Part shown: one piece after another, positions 1-11,800 of the stretch
Layout: each line of letters begins with the position of its first letter
Position numbering within the stretch: the first letter of the stretch is position 1
NCBI GenBank assembly: GCA_948146395.1
Contig: OX411546.1
Coordinates: forward strand, 20,291,158 to 20,355,157
Source: Fragum whitleyi
Taxonomy: Eukaryota > Mollusca > Bivalvia > Cardiida > Cardiidae
DNA length: 64,000 nt
Direction of reading: 5' to 3'
The notes under the pieces: model-generated
What the model saw: the letters and a program-made list of their open reading frames with translations, nothing else
What the model was told of the DNA's origin: nothing
Database searches by the model: none
Position numbers and translations under genes: made by a program

Positions 1-1143
1 TTTATACTCTAGTGGGTACAAATGTGGTTCAATCTTGTTTGCCAAGTCACAAGGATGAATCCTATGGAAAATGGGAAGGATTCATGCCATATCACGGGAA
101 AAGGGGCCTTAATGACAATTTTCTTGTTTACACTCTAGAGGCCACAAATATGGCCCAATCATTATGAAATTTGGTCAGAATGTTGGCCAAGCCACAAGGA
201 TGATCCCTATCGAATATGGGAAGGATCTGTGCCATATCACGGGAAAAGGGGCCTTAATGACATTTTTTTGTTTACACTCTAGAGGCCACAAATATGGCCC
301 AATCTTCATGAAACTTGGTCAGAATGTTGGCCTGGTCACAAGGATGAAGCCTTTTGAAAATGGGAAGGATCTGTGCCATATTACGGGAAAAGGGGCCTTA
401 ATGACATTTTTTTTTGCTTACACTCTAGAGACCACAAATATGGCCCTATCTTCATGAAACTTGGTCAGAATGTTTGGCAGGTCACAAAGATGAACCCTTT
501 TGAAAATGGGAAGGATACGTGCCATATCACGGGAAAAGGGGCCTTAATGACAATTTTCTTGTTTACACTCTAGAAGCCACAAATACAATTTAATTTTCAA
601 GAAACATGATCAGAATAATGGCTAGGTCACAAGGATGAACCCTATTTAAAATGGGTAAGATCCATGTCATATCACGGGAAAAGGGGCAAAAATGACTATT
701 TTCTTTTTAGAGAAATATGGCCAAATCTTCATGAAACCTTGTCAGATTGTTGGTCAAGTCACAAGGATGAACCCTATCGAAAATGGGAAGGATCCATGCC
801 ATATCATGGGAAAAGAGGACATAATGACAATATTATTGTTTACACTCTAGAGACCACATATATGGCCCAATCTTTTTGAAACTTGGTCAGAATGTTGATC
901 CGGTCTCAAGGATGAACCCTATCGAAAATGGAAAAGATCCATGCCAGATCACAGGAGAAGGGGTCTTAAAGATAATTTTCTTGTTATAACTCTTAAAGTC
1001 ACAATTTTGGCCCAAACTTCATGAAACAAATAATTTTTGTGTAGAAATTATCTCCTTTATGACATCTGGCTATTTAATTGGTGTGATCTCCCAGGGGTCA
1101 AAGAGATTCAGGTGAGCGATCTAGGACCATCTTGGTCCTCTTG
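1..1143 (+). mobile_element. HL-1 Helentron-like element, 5' part beyond the window
   Basis: Tandem core units of about 145 bases (markers near 131, 275, 421 and 566) with cactctagaggccacaaat and catgaaacttggtcagaatg. It ends with CAGGTGAGC (1109-1117), a hairpin AGGACCAT.TTGGTCCT and CTCTTGTT. Confidence 0.85.
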
Positions 1144-1250
1144 TTTAAATTCAACTATTAATAAAAAAAATAGCAGAAACAAAGCTGACATGTTTCGCCC
1201 TTTGCTCAAACAGAAGTCAGAGGTATACACTGGATATTTTTGTTACTGCC

Positions 1251-1325
<75 letters not shown>

Positions 1326-1385
1326 CTCTGTAACCTTATGTCCAATTTACTTGGAAATTGGCAGTAAAATTCTTCTCCTCTTCAA
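1144..1385 (+). repeat. duplicate of the intron next to exon 33044-33871, carrying the exon's last 15 bases and donor
   Basis: 1208-1232 reads aaacagaagtcagag plus gtatacactgg, matching the exon end and donor at 33857-33882. 1147-1207 matches 33922-33986 and 1326-1380 matches 34081-34132. The exon edge follows the intron block here but precedes it in the parent, as if a tandem duplicate was copied. Confidence 0.8.
1251..1323. repeat. (TA)n microsatellite
   Basis: Uninterrupted TA dinucleotides for about 70 bases, inside the duplicated block. Confidence 0.98.
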
Positions 1386-1535
1386 ACTTTCAATCTTCAT
1401 GAACTTTATCAGAATCTTGGCAAGGTCACAGGGAAGAACCATATTGAAAATGGAAAGGATCCATTCCATATCATGTGAAAAGGGGCCTTGATGACAATAT
1501 TCTTGTTTACACTTTAGAGACAACAAGTCTTAAAA
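1386..1535 (+). repeat. HL-1 core unit fragment
   Basis: One diverged HL-1 core unit (cttcatgaac, aggtcaca, ggggccttgatgacaat) with neither terminus. Confidence 0.7.
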
Positions 1536-1555
1536 GTACAATTACGATTTTTGCT

Positions 1556-1745
1556 GTACAATTTGATAATACAGTCAAACTTCAGTCTCTCGAACAGGGG
1601 TAATCTTGATCTCTAGGGAAAATTCGAACAAGTATCTCAGTCCCAGCAGATTTTGCTCATAATTAATAGTGTTCAACCTTGGAAAACTCATACACCAGGA
1701 CGGTCGAACTCTCGAACACATTCTTTAGTCCGGAAGTTAAAAATG
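1556..1745. repeat. possible mariner-like TIR fragment
   Basis: Begins TACAGTCAAACTTCAGT followed by CTCGAAC, resembling Tc1/mariner-pogo MITE ends. The inverse ACTGAAGTTTAACTGTA occurs at about 30178-30194. No complete element seen. Confidence 0.4.
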
Positions 1746-2086
1746 CTTTATATTTCACTTGGAATAATTCAAACAAAGGGTCTATCGGTAATAATAACCT
1801 GTCATAATTAGGTGATTTTCACACTTTTCAACTCATAATCCATTAATGACACCTTATTGTCAATTACCGTCGGCGCACCAAGCGTCAAAATTACCCATTC
1901 TGTGAAAAATACACTGTATCATTTAATAGAATTTAGTTGTTGTTTGGCAATCTGCTATTTACATTCATTACTGTATATTGTCTCTTATTGGTATTTGATC
2001 TTGATTTTTCTTTGGCAATACATCCCAACTGGACACTCCATCGCCGCGCTTGCGTCAAGTTCGGTTTAAGATTACATTTTGTTTTT

Positions 2087-3068
2087 AGCTCCATTGGCTG
2101 AAAGCGTCCATCTGTCCGTGCGGTCGTAAACTTTTCTTTAAAAATCTTCTCCTCAGAAACTACTGGATCATTTTCAACCAAACTTCACAGGAATGATCCT
2201 TGGGTGACCCTCTTTCAAAGTTGTTCAAGAAATTTTGATCCAATGAAAAACATGGATTTAATGGGCGTGGCTAATTTCCAAATATGATAAAAAGGGAGTT
2301 TTCTCATTCTAATCAAAGGATACAAATTATATTTACATGAATGATCCTTGGGTGACCCTCTATCAGTCTACAAAAAATCATTGTGATCGGATGGAAAATA
2401 TGCATTTAATGGGCGGAGGTCAATTCTCTATATGTTATATAGTGGAAACTTTGAAAATCATTTTCTCAGAATGTTACTGATGAATATCAACCAAATTTCA
2501 CTGGAATGATCCTTGAGTGACCCTTTATCAGCGTACCAAAAATTATTTTGATTTGATGAAAAATATGCATTTTATGGGTAGAGGTCAATTCTTTATATGT
2601 TATCTTGTGGAAACTTTGAAAATCATTTTCTCAGAATCTGATATTTGGATATCAAGTAAATTTCACTGGCATGATCCTTGAGTGACCCTTTGTCAGTGTA
2701 CCAAAAATTATTTTGATTGGATGAAAAATATACATTTTATTGGTGGAGGTCAATTCTCAATATGTTAAATAGTGGAAACTATGAAAAATATTTTCTCAGA
2801 ATGTAACTGATGGATATCAATCGAACATTTTTGGTATGATCTTTGGGTGACCCATTATCAAACAGCCAAAAACTATTTTGATTTGATGTAAAAAAAAGTC
2901 TTTTAATGGCAGAGGTCATTTCTCTATCTGTTATATAGTTGAAACTTTGAAAATCATTTCCAAAATCAGTAGAAACCCAAATATCTAAAAATCTAGTCAA
3001 AATTTATTTGCCTTTACAAGAATTTCAAGCTTGTGGAGCGACTCAAGCCATTCATGGCTTTCTAGTTT
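2087..3068 (+). mobile_element. HL-3b Helentron-like element
   Basis: Starts AGCTCCATTGGCTGAAAG after a T-run. Core units of about 165 bases carry aatgatccttgggtgaccct and ggaaactttgaaaatcattt. It ends GTGGAGCGACTC, hairpin AAGCCATTCATGGCTT and TCTAGTTT. The 5' and 3' parts are inverted (GCTCCA / TGGAGC). Confidence 0.82.
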
Positions 3069-3356
3069 ATCAAAGCTGTAATTCGCGACTAGTTAACTTA
3101 GCGATGTCAAAAAACATACAGATACGTAATGTCTGCTCGAAAGTATGACAAGAAGGGTCCGAATGAGTGACTCGTGTAGAAATTGGATTTTTTAAATTTA
3201 GATGGATCTCCTTTTTCTCAAAGACTGACGTAAATTTGTATACTCGACAAACGTTTAAAGTTAAACATTTGAACAGTGTTTACATTTGACTGATTAATTT
3301 TTCATTTGCAATTGAGGCCACGTACATAATAGAAATAAAAATACGGTAGCCTTTTT

Positions 3357-4340
3357 AGCTCACCTGAGCACATCATGCTCAAGGTGAGCTTTTGTGATCA
3401 TTGAATGTCCGTCGTGCGGTGTGCGTCGTGCGTCGTCATGCGTCAACAATTTAAGTGTTTACACTCTAGAGGCCACAAATATGATCCAATCTTCATGAAA
3501 CTTGGTCAGAATGTTGGTCAGGTTGCAAGGATGAACCCTATTGAAAATGGAAAGGATCCATGCCAAATCATGGGAAAAGGGGCCTTATGACCAATTTTCT
3601 TGTTTACACTCTAGAGACCACAAATATGGTCCAATCTTCATGAAACTTGGTCTGAATATTGGCAAGGTCACAAAGATGAACCCTATTGAAAATGGGAAGG
3701 ATCCATGCCATATCACGGGAAAACGAGCCTTATTGACAATTTTCTTGTTTACACACTAGAGGCCACAAATATGGCCCAATTTTCACGAAACTTGGTCAGA
3801 ATGTTTGCCAAGTCACCAGAATGATCCCTATTGAAAATTGGAAGGATCCATGCCATATAACAGGAAAAGGGGCCTTATGACCAATCTTGTTAACACTCTA
3901 GAGGTTGTAAATATTGCCCAATCTTCATGAAACTTGGTCAGAATGTTGGGCGAGTCACAAGGATGAGCCCTATTGAAAATGGAAAGGATCCATGCTATAT
4001 CATAGGAAAAGGAGCCATATTGACCTTAATGATTATTTTCTTGTAAATGTTCCTGAAGCCACAAATATGCCCAATCTTCATGAAACTTGGTCATAATTTT
4101 GGCCAGGTCACAAGGATGAACTCTTGAAAATGGGAAGGATCCATGCCATATCACGGGAAAAGGGGCCCTAATGACAATTTTATTGTAACCCAAGAGGCCA
4201 CAAATTTGGTCTAAACTTCATGAAACTTGTTTTTTTGTAGAAATTATCTCCTCTATGACATCTGCCTATTTAAATGATGAGACGTCAGAGGGGTCAAAGA
4301 GACTCGGGAGCGATCTAGGACCATCTTGGTCCTCTTGTCT
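3357..4340 (+). mobile_element. HL-1 Helentron-like element, complete
   Basis: After TTTTT: AGCTCACCTGAGCACATCAT and its fold-back partner GCTCAAGGTGAGC, a CCGTCGTGCG tract, about six 145-base core units, then hairpin AGGACCATCTTGGTCCT and CTCTTGT. The 5' region differs from other HL-1 copies by a GCGTCGTGCG-type tract instead of pure (CCGT)n. Confidence 0.88.
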
Positions 4341-4612
4341 TTATGCTGTAATACCAGAGCTACTGATAGAGGGGGTATTTTCAATTTCTATTACGTTTAT
4401 TTCAAGTATACTTGCACAATTCCTATGTTGTTGGTACTCATCGGAATTGTCTTGTCAAGATGTTTGAAACAATACCCCCCAACAATGGGTTCTCATGAGA
4501 AATGAAGATTTTAGACTGGCTTTACCCCCTCTTACCTGTACCTCTGATTACTTTACTTCTTATTCATAAAATGTATCACTTCTTAAAGCTTGGCTGTAAA
4601 ACATCATATTCT

Positions 4613-4868
4613 GAGAGCCACTGTCATAGCGTATTTGGTAGCGTGTTGGACTATCAATTGATAGGTCTTGGTTTGATCCCTGATGGGGGCACTCATCCTT
4701 CTGACTATTTTACTCTCACCTATGTGAGATAGCAACTGGAGGCTAGGGAAGGATGTGATGGTAGTACTGGTGTGAGAAATACCAGGAATCCATTATTCGG
4801 TGCTCCAGCCGGGGACAATATATCTGAAAGATTGTTGAAATTGGTGTAAAACCTGTTAAACAAACAAA
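4613..4868 (+). mobile_element. tRNA-derived SINE, degenerate
   Basis: tRNA-like head (tagcgtatttggtagcg, B box ggtttgatccc), body gagatagcaactggaggcta and ggtagtactggtgtgagaaa, tail (aaac)n. Heavily mutated. Confidence 0.8.
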
Positions 4869-5771
4869 ATTATATTCTGAGGTATTAGAATATTCTTGAT
4901 ACGTTTTGTCGTTGGAGTCAAAATGCCAAAGTATTGATTTTTTGTGATATCTGTGGTATACAGATATTCTTTTAGAAATCTATTCTGAACGAAATTATTT
5001 CCAAAAAATGTCTATTATGCTGTTTGAGATGATTTTTGTTGCAATTAACAGCTGCAACTATATAACAACATGTAATGAGACTTATGAGAGGATTTCACTC
5101 CTGTGTTTTAGGTCATGATATTCAATCAGAGGTGTGTTTGTTATAGAAAGATAAAAAATTCCGCTGATTGAGATTTTAAAGACGTCATAATGAGCAATTT
5201 TCAATAATTTGAGTCATGGCAACTTGTTTTAAGCCAATGCAAAACCATCTCCCTTTTCTCATTGAGATATCTTAAGATTCTTATTTAGCCGTTTAAAAAT
5301 ATCGATCTACCAAACGCTTTATCTTAAAAAACTTACGAAAAAATTAATCGTAAGTCAAAACAATTATCGAATCTGGGGTTTTCATTCATTAATGGATTCT
5401 GCCTTGCAATATCTCATTAAAATCGTCTTTAGAAGACGATTCCATTGAGATGTTGCATGGCAGAATTCCATATTTAATTACGACAGTAGAAGCAACTTTA
5501 ATTTTTGACTTGCGCAAAAATTGATCATAAGATGATTAGTAAAACGGGCTCCAGGACTCCATGTAAGAGGGAGTGATTACAATCTAAATGTTTTATTTTT
5601 CTTCCAAACCCTATATTGTTGGTACATATCGGAATCATCTTGATGAGATGATACCAATGAGTACTCACAACATAGGAATAGATTGCTTGGTTAAGTAATT
5701 TTTCATTTTGAAAGCAAAATCACCATCTCTATATCTGGAGCCCTGTTATATAAACTCTTTCTAACCTTCAG
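4869..5771. other. intergenic or intron sequence with a strong palindrome
   Basis: AT-rich, no exon seen. 5391-5473 folds into a near-perfect hairpin (ggattctgcc...ggcagaattcc) with AAGACGATT arms and a 3-base loop; weaker matching arms continue outward. Probably a fold-back MITE. Confidence 0.6.
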
Positions 5772-5875
5772 GAAGAAGAAAATAGAGAGAAAGAAGGGAA
5801 AAAGAAAGAAGACAAAGATGTTGCATATCAGATGATGGATGAGCTTGAGGCCCTGATGTACAATGCAAAATCTTT
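5772..5875 (+). CDS. DHX8: DHX8 exon a (DELEAL segment)
   Basis: Acceptor TTCAG at 5767-5771 and donor GTAAGT at 5876. The exon encodes a lysine/glutamate-rich stretch and then [14 protein letters not shown], matching the segment before the RS region in DHX8. It starts in phase 0 and leaves two bases (TT) that complete a Leu codon with the next exon. Preceding exons are not in the window. Confidence 0.85.
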
Positions 5876-8800
5876 GTAAGTCATTGAAAATTAAAAATTA
5901 TCTAAATGATGCATAATTTGTGACGCTGCTGTAAATTGCATATTCAATGTAAATCATTTACATCTAACCCTTGTCATACTGAACATAGAGTACTCCTTCT
6001 TTGGCAGAAAGTATAGAAAAAGATCAGCCTGCACATATTTGAAATCTGATCTTAGTCTACACCACCTGGTTAACACAAATACAAATGATTGATTAGCTTG
6101 AGGCCCTGATGTACAATACAAAATATATGTAAGTCATGCCTGATAAACAATACAAAAACTATGTAAGTCATTGGTTACACTAACCCTGACTTGTTCTATG
6201 ACCAAGAAGTTTACAGTAATCAATTGTATATTGTAGAAATAGGTTTTGTTGCAAGCAGTTTCTTACTTCTATGTCACCATTCTTTTCAGCATTTTAATAT
6301 GCCCGAAGGGTCGTATTATGTTATGGCCTCGGTCGTCCGTCTGTCCGTCCGTCTGTCTGTCCGTCTGTTAGCATTTTTTTTTGTGCGCAACTCCTCCTAA
6401 ACTATCAATGGGAATGAGCTGAAACTTGGCACAATTACTCTCTATGATGTCTAGTTGTGCATAAGACCTTTGGAATTCAAATCGCTTAGTCATTCTTGAG
6501 AAATCTTGAATTATCTGCCCTTAAATTTAACGAAAATCACTATTTTTTGTGTGCGCAACTCCTCCTAAACTATCAATGGGAATGAACTGAAACTAGACAC
6601 AATTACTCTCTATGATGTCTAGTTGTGCATAAGACCTTTGAAAGTCAAATCGCTCCAGTCATTCCTGAGAAATCTTGAATTATCTGCCCTTAAATATAAC
6701 CAAAATCACTATTTTTTGTGTGCACAACTCCTCCTAAACAATCAATGGGAATAAGCTAGACACAATTACTCTCTATGATGTCTAGTTGTGCATAAGACTT
6801 TTCAATTCAAAATGCTTCAGTCATTCTTGAGTTATCTTGGATTATCTGCCCTTGAGTTGATGAAAAACAAAATTTCTTGTCAGCTCATTTTCTCCTACAT
6901 TTTGGATGGGAATGAAAGGAAACTTGCCATAATGACTCTGTAGGTTGTCTTTTTGTGCTTAGGACTAAATATATTTTCATATTTTAAGAAGTTCCTGATT
7001 TATCCGCCCTTTACTTCACAAAATAGTTTAAATTTACAGATTCTTTTTTTGTGTGTGTGTGCACAACTCCTACAAATTTAATTTGATTGAGATGAATCTT
7101 GCCATAACGTAACCCTGATGTTTGGTTAAGCATAAGACTTCAGAAATTCAAAAAGCATGGGTCTTTCTTGTATTATCTGCCCTTGAATTGATGAAATTCA
7201 CTATATTTCTTTTGTGAGCAACTCGTCACACTTTGAATTGGAATGAACTGAAACTTGCAAAATAACTGTTTGGCATATAGTTGTGCATAAAATCATTTTC
7301 AATTTACACTCAAAAGGTCATACTATGTTATGGCACCAGTTGTCTGTCTGTCTGTTTGAAATATTATTAGCTATCATCCAAGCTCACGTTACTGACAAGC
7401 CAAGGTTACTGACAAGCCCCATCGGGCGTATATGCGCCTCTCTGCAAAGCTCTTATTGTTTGTTGTTGTAAACTATTGCTACAGTTTTACCATTCTTGGT
7501 GATGTCTTAGTCATGTAAAAGTATGGAAATTTTGTAATATTTCTGTCTTTTCAAAGGATTCTTACTAGTATTTGTTAACATAGATTGACTATCAAGGACA
7601 GTATTCCAACAATTACTGTAAACCTTGAAATGCCATTGAGCTTTTTAAGTAGAGTGATTTGCAGGACGAATGAAAAGATGAATTTTTAAGGCAGCAAATA
7701 GACCACTTATCATAAAAAAATGGACTTTTATTGCATTTGCAAGTTTGTTCAGTGAAACTTACAAATAGATCAATTAATTGCATGTCCACATACTTATACA
7801 TTTCAACAGAGTGTGAACTCTAACCCAGCCATTATCTTGGAAAGTTAACACTTTCAACCATTTAATGTTTTTCTAGTTTCTATTCTTTCAAATGATTATC
7901 TTGTGAATGGAATGATTAAAACGAAAGATGTCTTAAATAAAGAAACTTTTCAATGTCATCAGAATAAAAGATATTTCCCATGTTTCCTATAAATATGTGC
8001 GCTTCTACAGATACCAATCCCAAGGTCATGTGACAAGGTCAATATTATCTGTCAAGGTCAATGTTTAAAAAAAAAGCCATTTGGGGGCCATTCTTGTTTT
8101 ACAAACCTATCTTGTCCTTAGCTTGTTTTGATTCATTGGTAGTAACAATGCAATTATTCATATGACCGGGGAAAAGGCCTGCTATTACAAAAACATGTAC
8201 ATTTCAAGCTGGGAACTTTTTTTTAATTTAGAAAAGTCTTTATCTTAAAATGTTTGCCTAAAATTAGTTCATATATAAAGTGATGTGAAAGGTAGTGGAC
8301 CCATAATCATTCTACAACATTTCGGAACCCATGATCGTCCACAATATTGACCTCGGTTAACACTGTTAAAGTTAATTACTTCTGAAAAGTTGCTGATCTA
8401 TAACAGGTCCACTACCTTCACTTAAAGCTGCGGCAATAGCGCAGTTGGTAGCGCGCCAGACTTCTAATCCAGGGGTCTATATTCGCACGGGTTCGATCCC
8501 CGGCCGCGGCACTTATCCTTTCCGACATTTATCTTCCACCAATGGGTAGATAATCGTAAACCTATGTGGAATAGCAACTGGAAGCTAGGAAAGGGATGTG
8601 GTGGTAGTACTGGTGTAAGAAATACCAGGAATCCATCGTTAGGTGCTCCAGTCGTCGCGATATAACTGAAAGATCGTTGAAAGTGACGTTAAACCCCAAT
8701 TCAAATCAAATCAAACCTTCACTTAAAACTTTTCATGTTTCAGGGGAAACAAAGACAATAAGCAGAATAGAAGTAGAAGCAGAAGTAGGGAAAAGGAGAA

Positions 8801-11800
8801 GAAAAAGTAAGTTTGCTTCAGATAGAATTAACCTAGGATTCGACATTAAGGGAGTCTGGAAGTCTTGAGACTCATTGTTTACAAGTAGGAACTCCTTTAT
8901 TTTGAAGAAAGGAGTCTGATGGACTCTCAGGTTCATATTAGAATATTTAGTTCATAGTAATTTTGTTCAGTTTAAAAGCTTAAGTTTATAGGTTCGCTCT
9001 GGATTACCCAATTCAGATGTTTTCATGTGCCTGAGAGTGAGGTTGTGGATTTAAGGTATTGGACCCATAATAGTTCTTTAATATTTTGGAACTCTTGATC
9101 TGTCACATTGTTAACCAGGGTTTCCTAAAGAAGTCATTACGAAGACATGGTTAACACTGTTAAAGTTCATGACTTCCAAAACATTGTAGAAATACTATGG
9201 GTCCACTACCTTAAATTTACTGCTACCCAATTCCACTGCTGAGTGCTTTAGCCACATATCTCAGGTTACAAGTTTGACGCCTATATCATTAGGGAACCAA
9301 GGCAGATTTATAAGATATTTCAACATGAGAATATTTCAACAAACACATTGCAAAGAGCTGTTTTATTTTCAATCCTGGTCAAAACTGTAGACCAATTCAG
9401 ACTCCTTACTTTGAGCTTGCACTCCCCTGATTTCATAACTCTGGAGTCCAATATACTCTGTACTCACATAAGTTAGTGACCATCCCTTAAGTTACCTGTT
9501 TCCAGAAATTTTATACTGGCCCAAAGTGAAATAAGTTGCAGTTGATTGTGAAAAGGTTGATGAAATTTGAAAATAAACCATTCTAGGCTAAGGTATAATT
9601 TTTCCAGGGACCTAAAATGGCTGAACTATTCAGAAAGGATTTGAATTCTGTTTCATATTTAAAGTTGTTTAGTTATTCCGAGATGAATTATCTGGTAATA
9701 TTTTGTCTTTGGCTAAGTGCAAAACAGGAGTAAATACAACTTTTCACGGTGAGCCATCAGAATTGATTTACTGAAAATGTACTTTTTGCAGTATGGATTG
9801 TTTCTAATGTTGAAGGGCCATTTATCAGCATATTGTTTAATTGTTTTCTATTCACCTGTCATCTCTACTGTCTGCAAACTTAGCAAAAGAACTATGATGG
9901 GTATTTTGAAAGATGGAGGTCTCTTATTTAGAAGGCTTGTTGATTATGTGCAGATTTAAATGTCACAAAATTAATATTAAAATCCTCTGTGACATTTGCC
10001 TTCCATCAAAAGGTTGGTTAAACCTAAGTGGAATAGCAACTGGAAGCTTGGAAAGGTCAGTGGTATCACAGGTGTGAGAAAATTAGGAATCCAGTGTTAG
10101 GTGCTGCAGGTGCTACAATATGATAGAAATACAATAAAAAGTGGTATTAACGTAGTGGACCCGTAATAGTTCCACAGCATTTTGGAACACATGATCTTTC
10201 ACAATATTAACCAAGGTTTCCTAATGATTTTCATTAGAAACCTCAGTCATCAGTGTGAAAGATCATGAGTTTCTTAATGTTGCCGAACTTTTATGGTTCC
10301 ACTACCTTAAAGGCCTTTCAAACAAATCTGAAGTCAATGTGTGGGTGTTCAGACTGCTCAATACCAATGTTGTACACCGGTTACTTATTTCAAATTTTGA
10401 TGGGTTAGACCAAAAGGATTGTAAGTGTCTAGAAATGTATATTGATGGCTGAACACTAAACAATTGTAACTGCCGATATATTTATAGGCAGTTACAATTG
10501 TTTAGCACAGAGCCATCAAAATACGTTTTTCTTTTGACAGCAAGGTCTTTAGTTTCTTCCTAATTACAATTGTTTAGCACAGAGCCATCAAGATGCATTT
10601 GACGCTGCGATGTAACTGAAAAAAATTGTTGGAAGCGGCGTAAAACTCCATTCAATCAATCAATCAATCGAGATGCATTTACAATAGTTTTCTTTTGACT
10701 GCAAGTTTTTTTTAATTTCTTCCAAGAAAAAGAAGGTCTAGGAGTAGAAGTAAATCAAGAGACAGAAAATCTAGGAGATCAAGGTCACGCTCTCCAGAAA
10801 GGAAGAAGAAAAAGCACAAAGATCGGAGACGATCTTACAGTTGTAGTCAAAGTAGAAGTCCAATTCGAGACAGAGATAGGGATAGGGACAGAGATAGAGA
10901 CAGACGGAGAGACAGAGGGGGTGACAATTACAGTAAGAGAGATAACAAACACAGAGGTCGTGGGAGTGAGCTTCCCTTGGAACCAGTGGTTGGGGAGGTA
11001 TGTCTCTGTTTGATTGCATGGCTTCAGGTATAGGGATAAAATGGACCTCAGAATTATACCTGTTTCTTTTATGCTTTTTGATGGATCATGACATATACAA
11101 ACTTAAGGGTTACAGTATAGGCCACTTTGATCAGCCTGCACAGATGCGCAGTCTGATCTTAGTGGCCTGTACTGTCATCTTTGTATATGATTATTTTGGG
11201 TATTACTCAAGCTAAACTGCCTGAAATGTCCCCAAATTTGGCATTTAATTTGGAACAAGGTTTGAATTCATCAGAATAAGGATAAACCTTAAGTAGACAA
11301 CAAAGTTTAAGGCTGGTACAAACTAAAAGATGGCGCAGATGTCAGTTTCAAGATACTGAGATCTTGAAGATTTTTGTGTTTCTGTGTATAAATGTTTAGG
11401 TTGTAATTCTCTTAAGGTTTTTATTCAAGCTGACAAGATTAAGGTCACCCTATTTCAACCAAACTTATTCAAAAGAAGATCTTACTTTTTAGGCTTGTGC
11501 AAGTAAAGTGCATATATATTTCTTCTTTTGGTGTAAGTATTCAAGAAGAAATATGTATTAAATAATTTGTAAGTCAAGAGATGGCTAGGACCCAGTCTTA
11601 CTTGAATCATTCATCATTTTTATGCCCCTGCACTTATAAATCTGTCTTTATTATGTAAACAGTGTCTGTCCTTCCGTCTGTCTTTATGCTCAATCCTTAA
11701 CCTTTCCCTGTTACTTAAACAATATTCAAGTTAGAATGTGAATTTTTGTTAGTGGCTAGCTTAGAAAGGTTTTGTTGAAGTTTGGATTGAATCTTTATCC

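Noticed and set aside
1..1143. CRISPR-like regular repeat array
   Set aside because: Units are 145 bases with no spacers, in a spliced animal genome. They are transposon cores.
1037..1324. Open frame ending in an Ile-Tyr run
   Set aside because: It is read through the (TA)n microsatellite.
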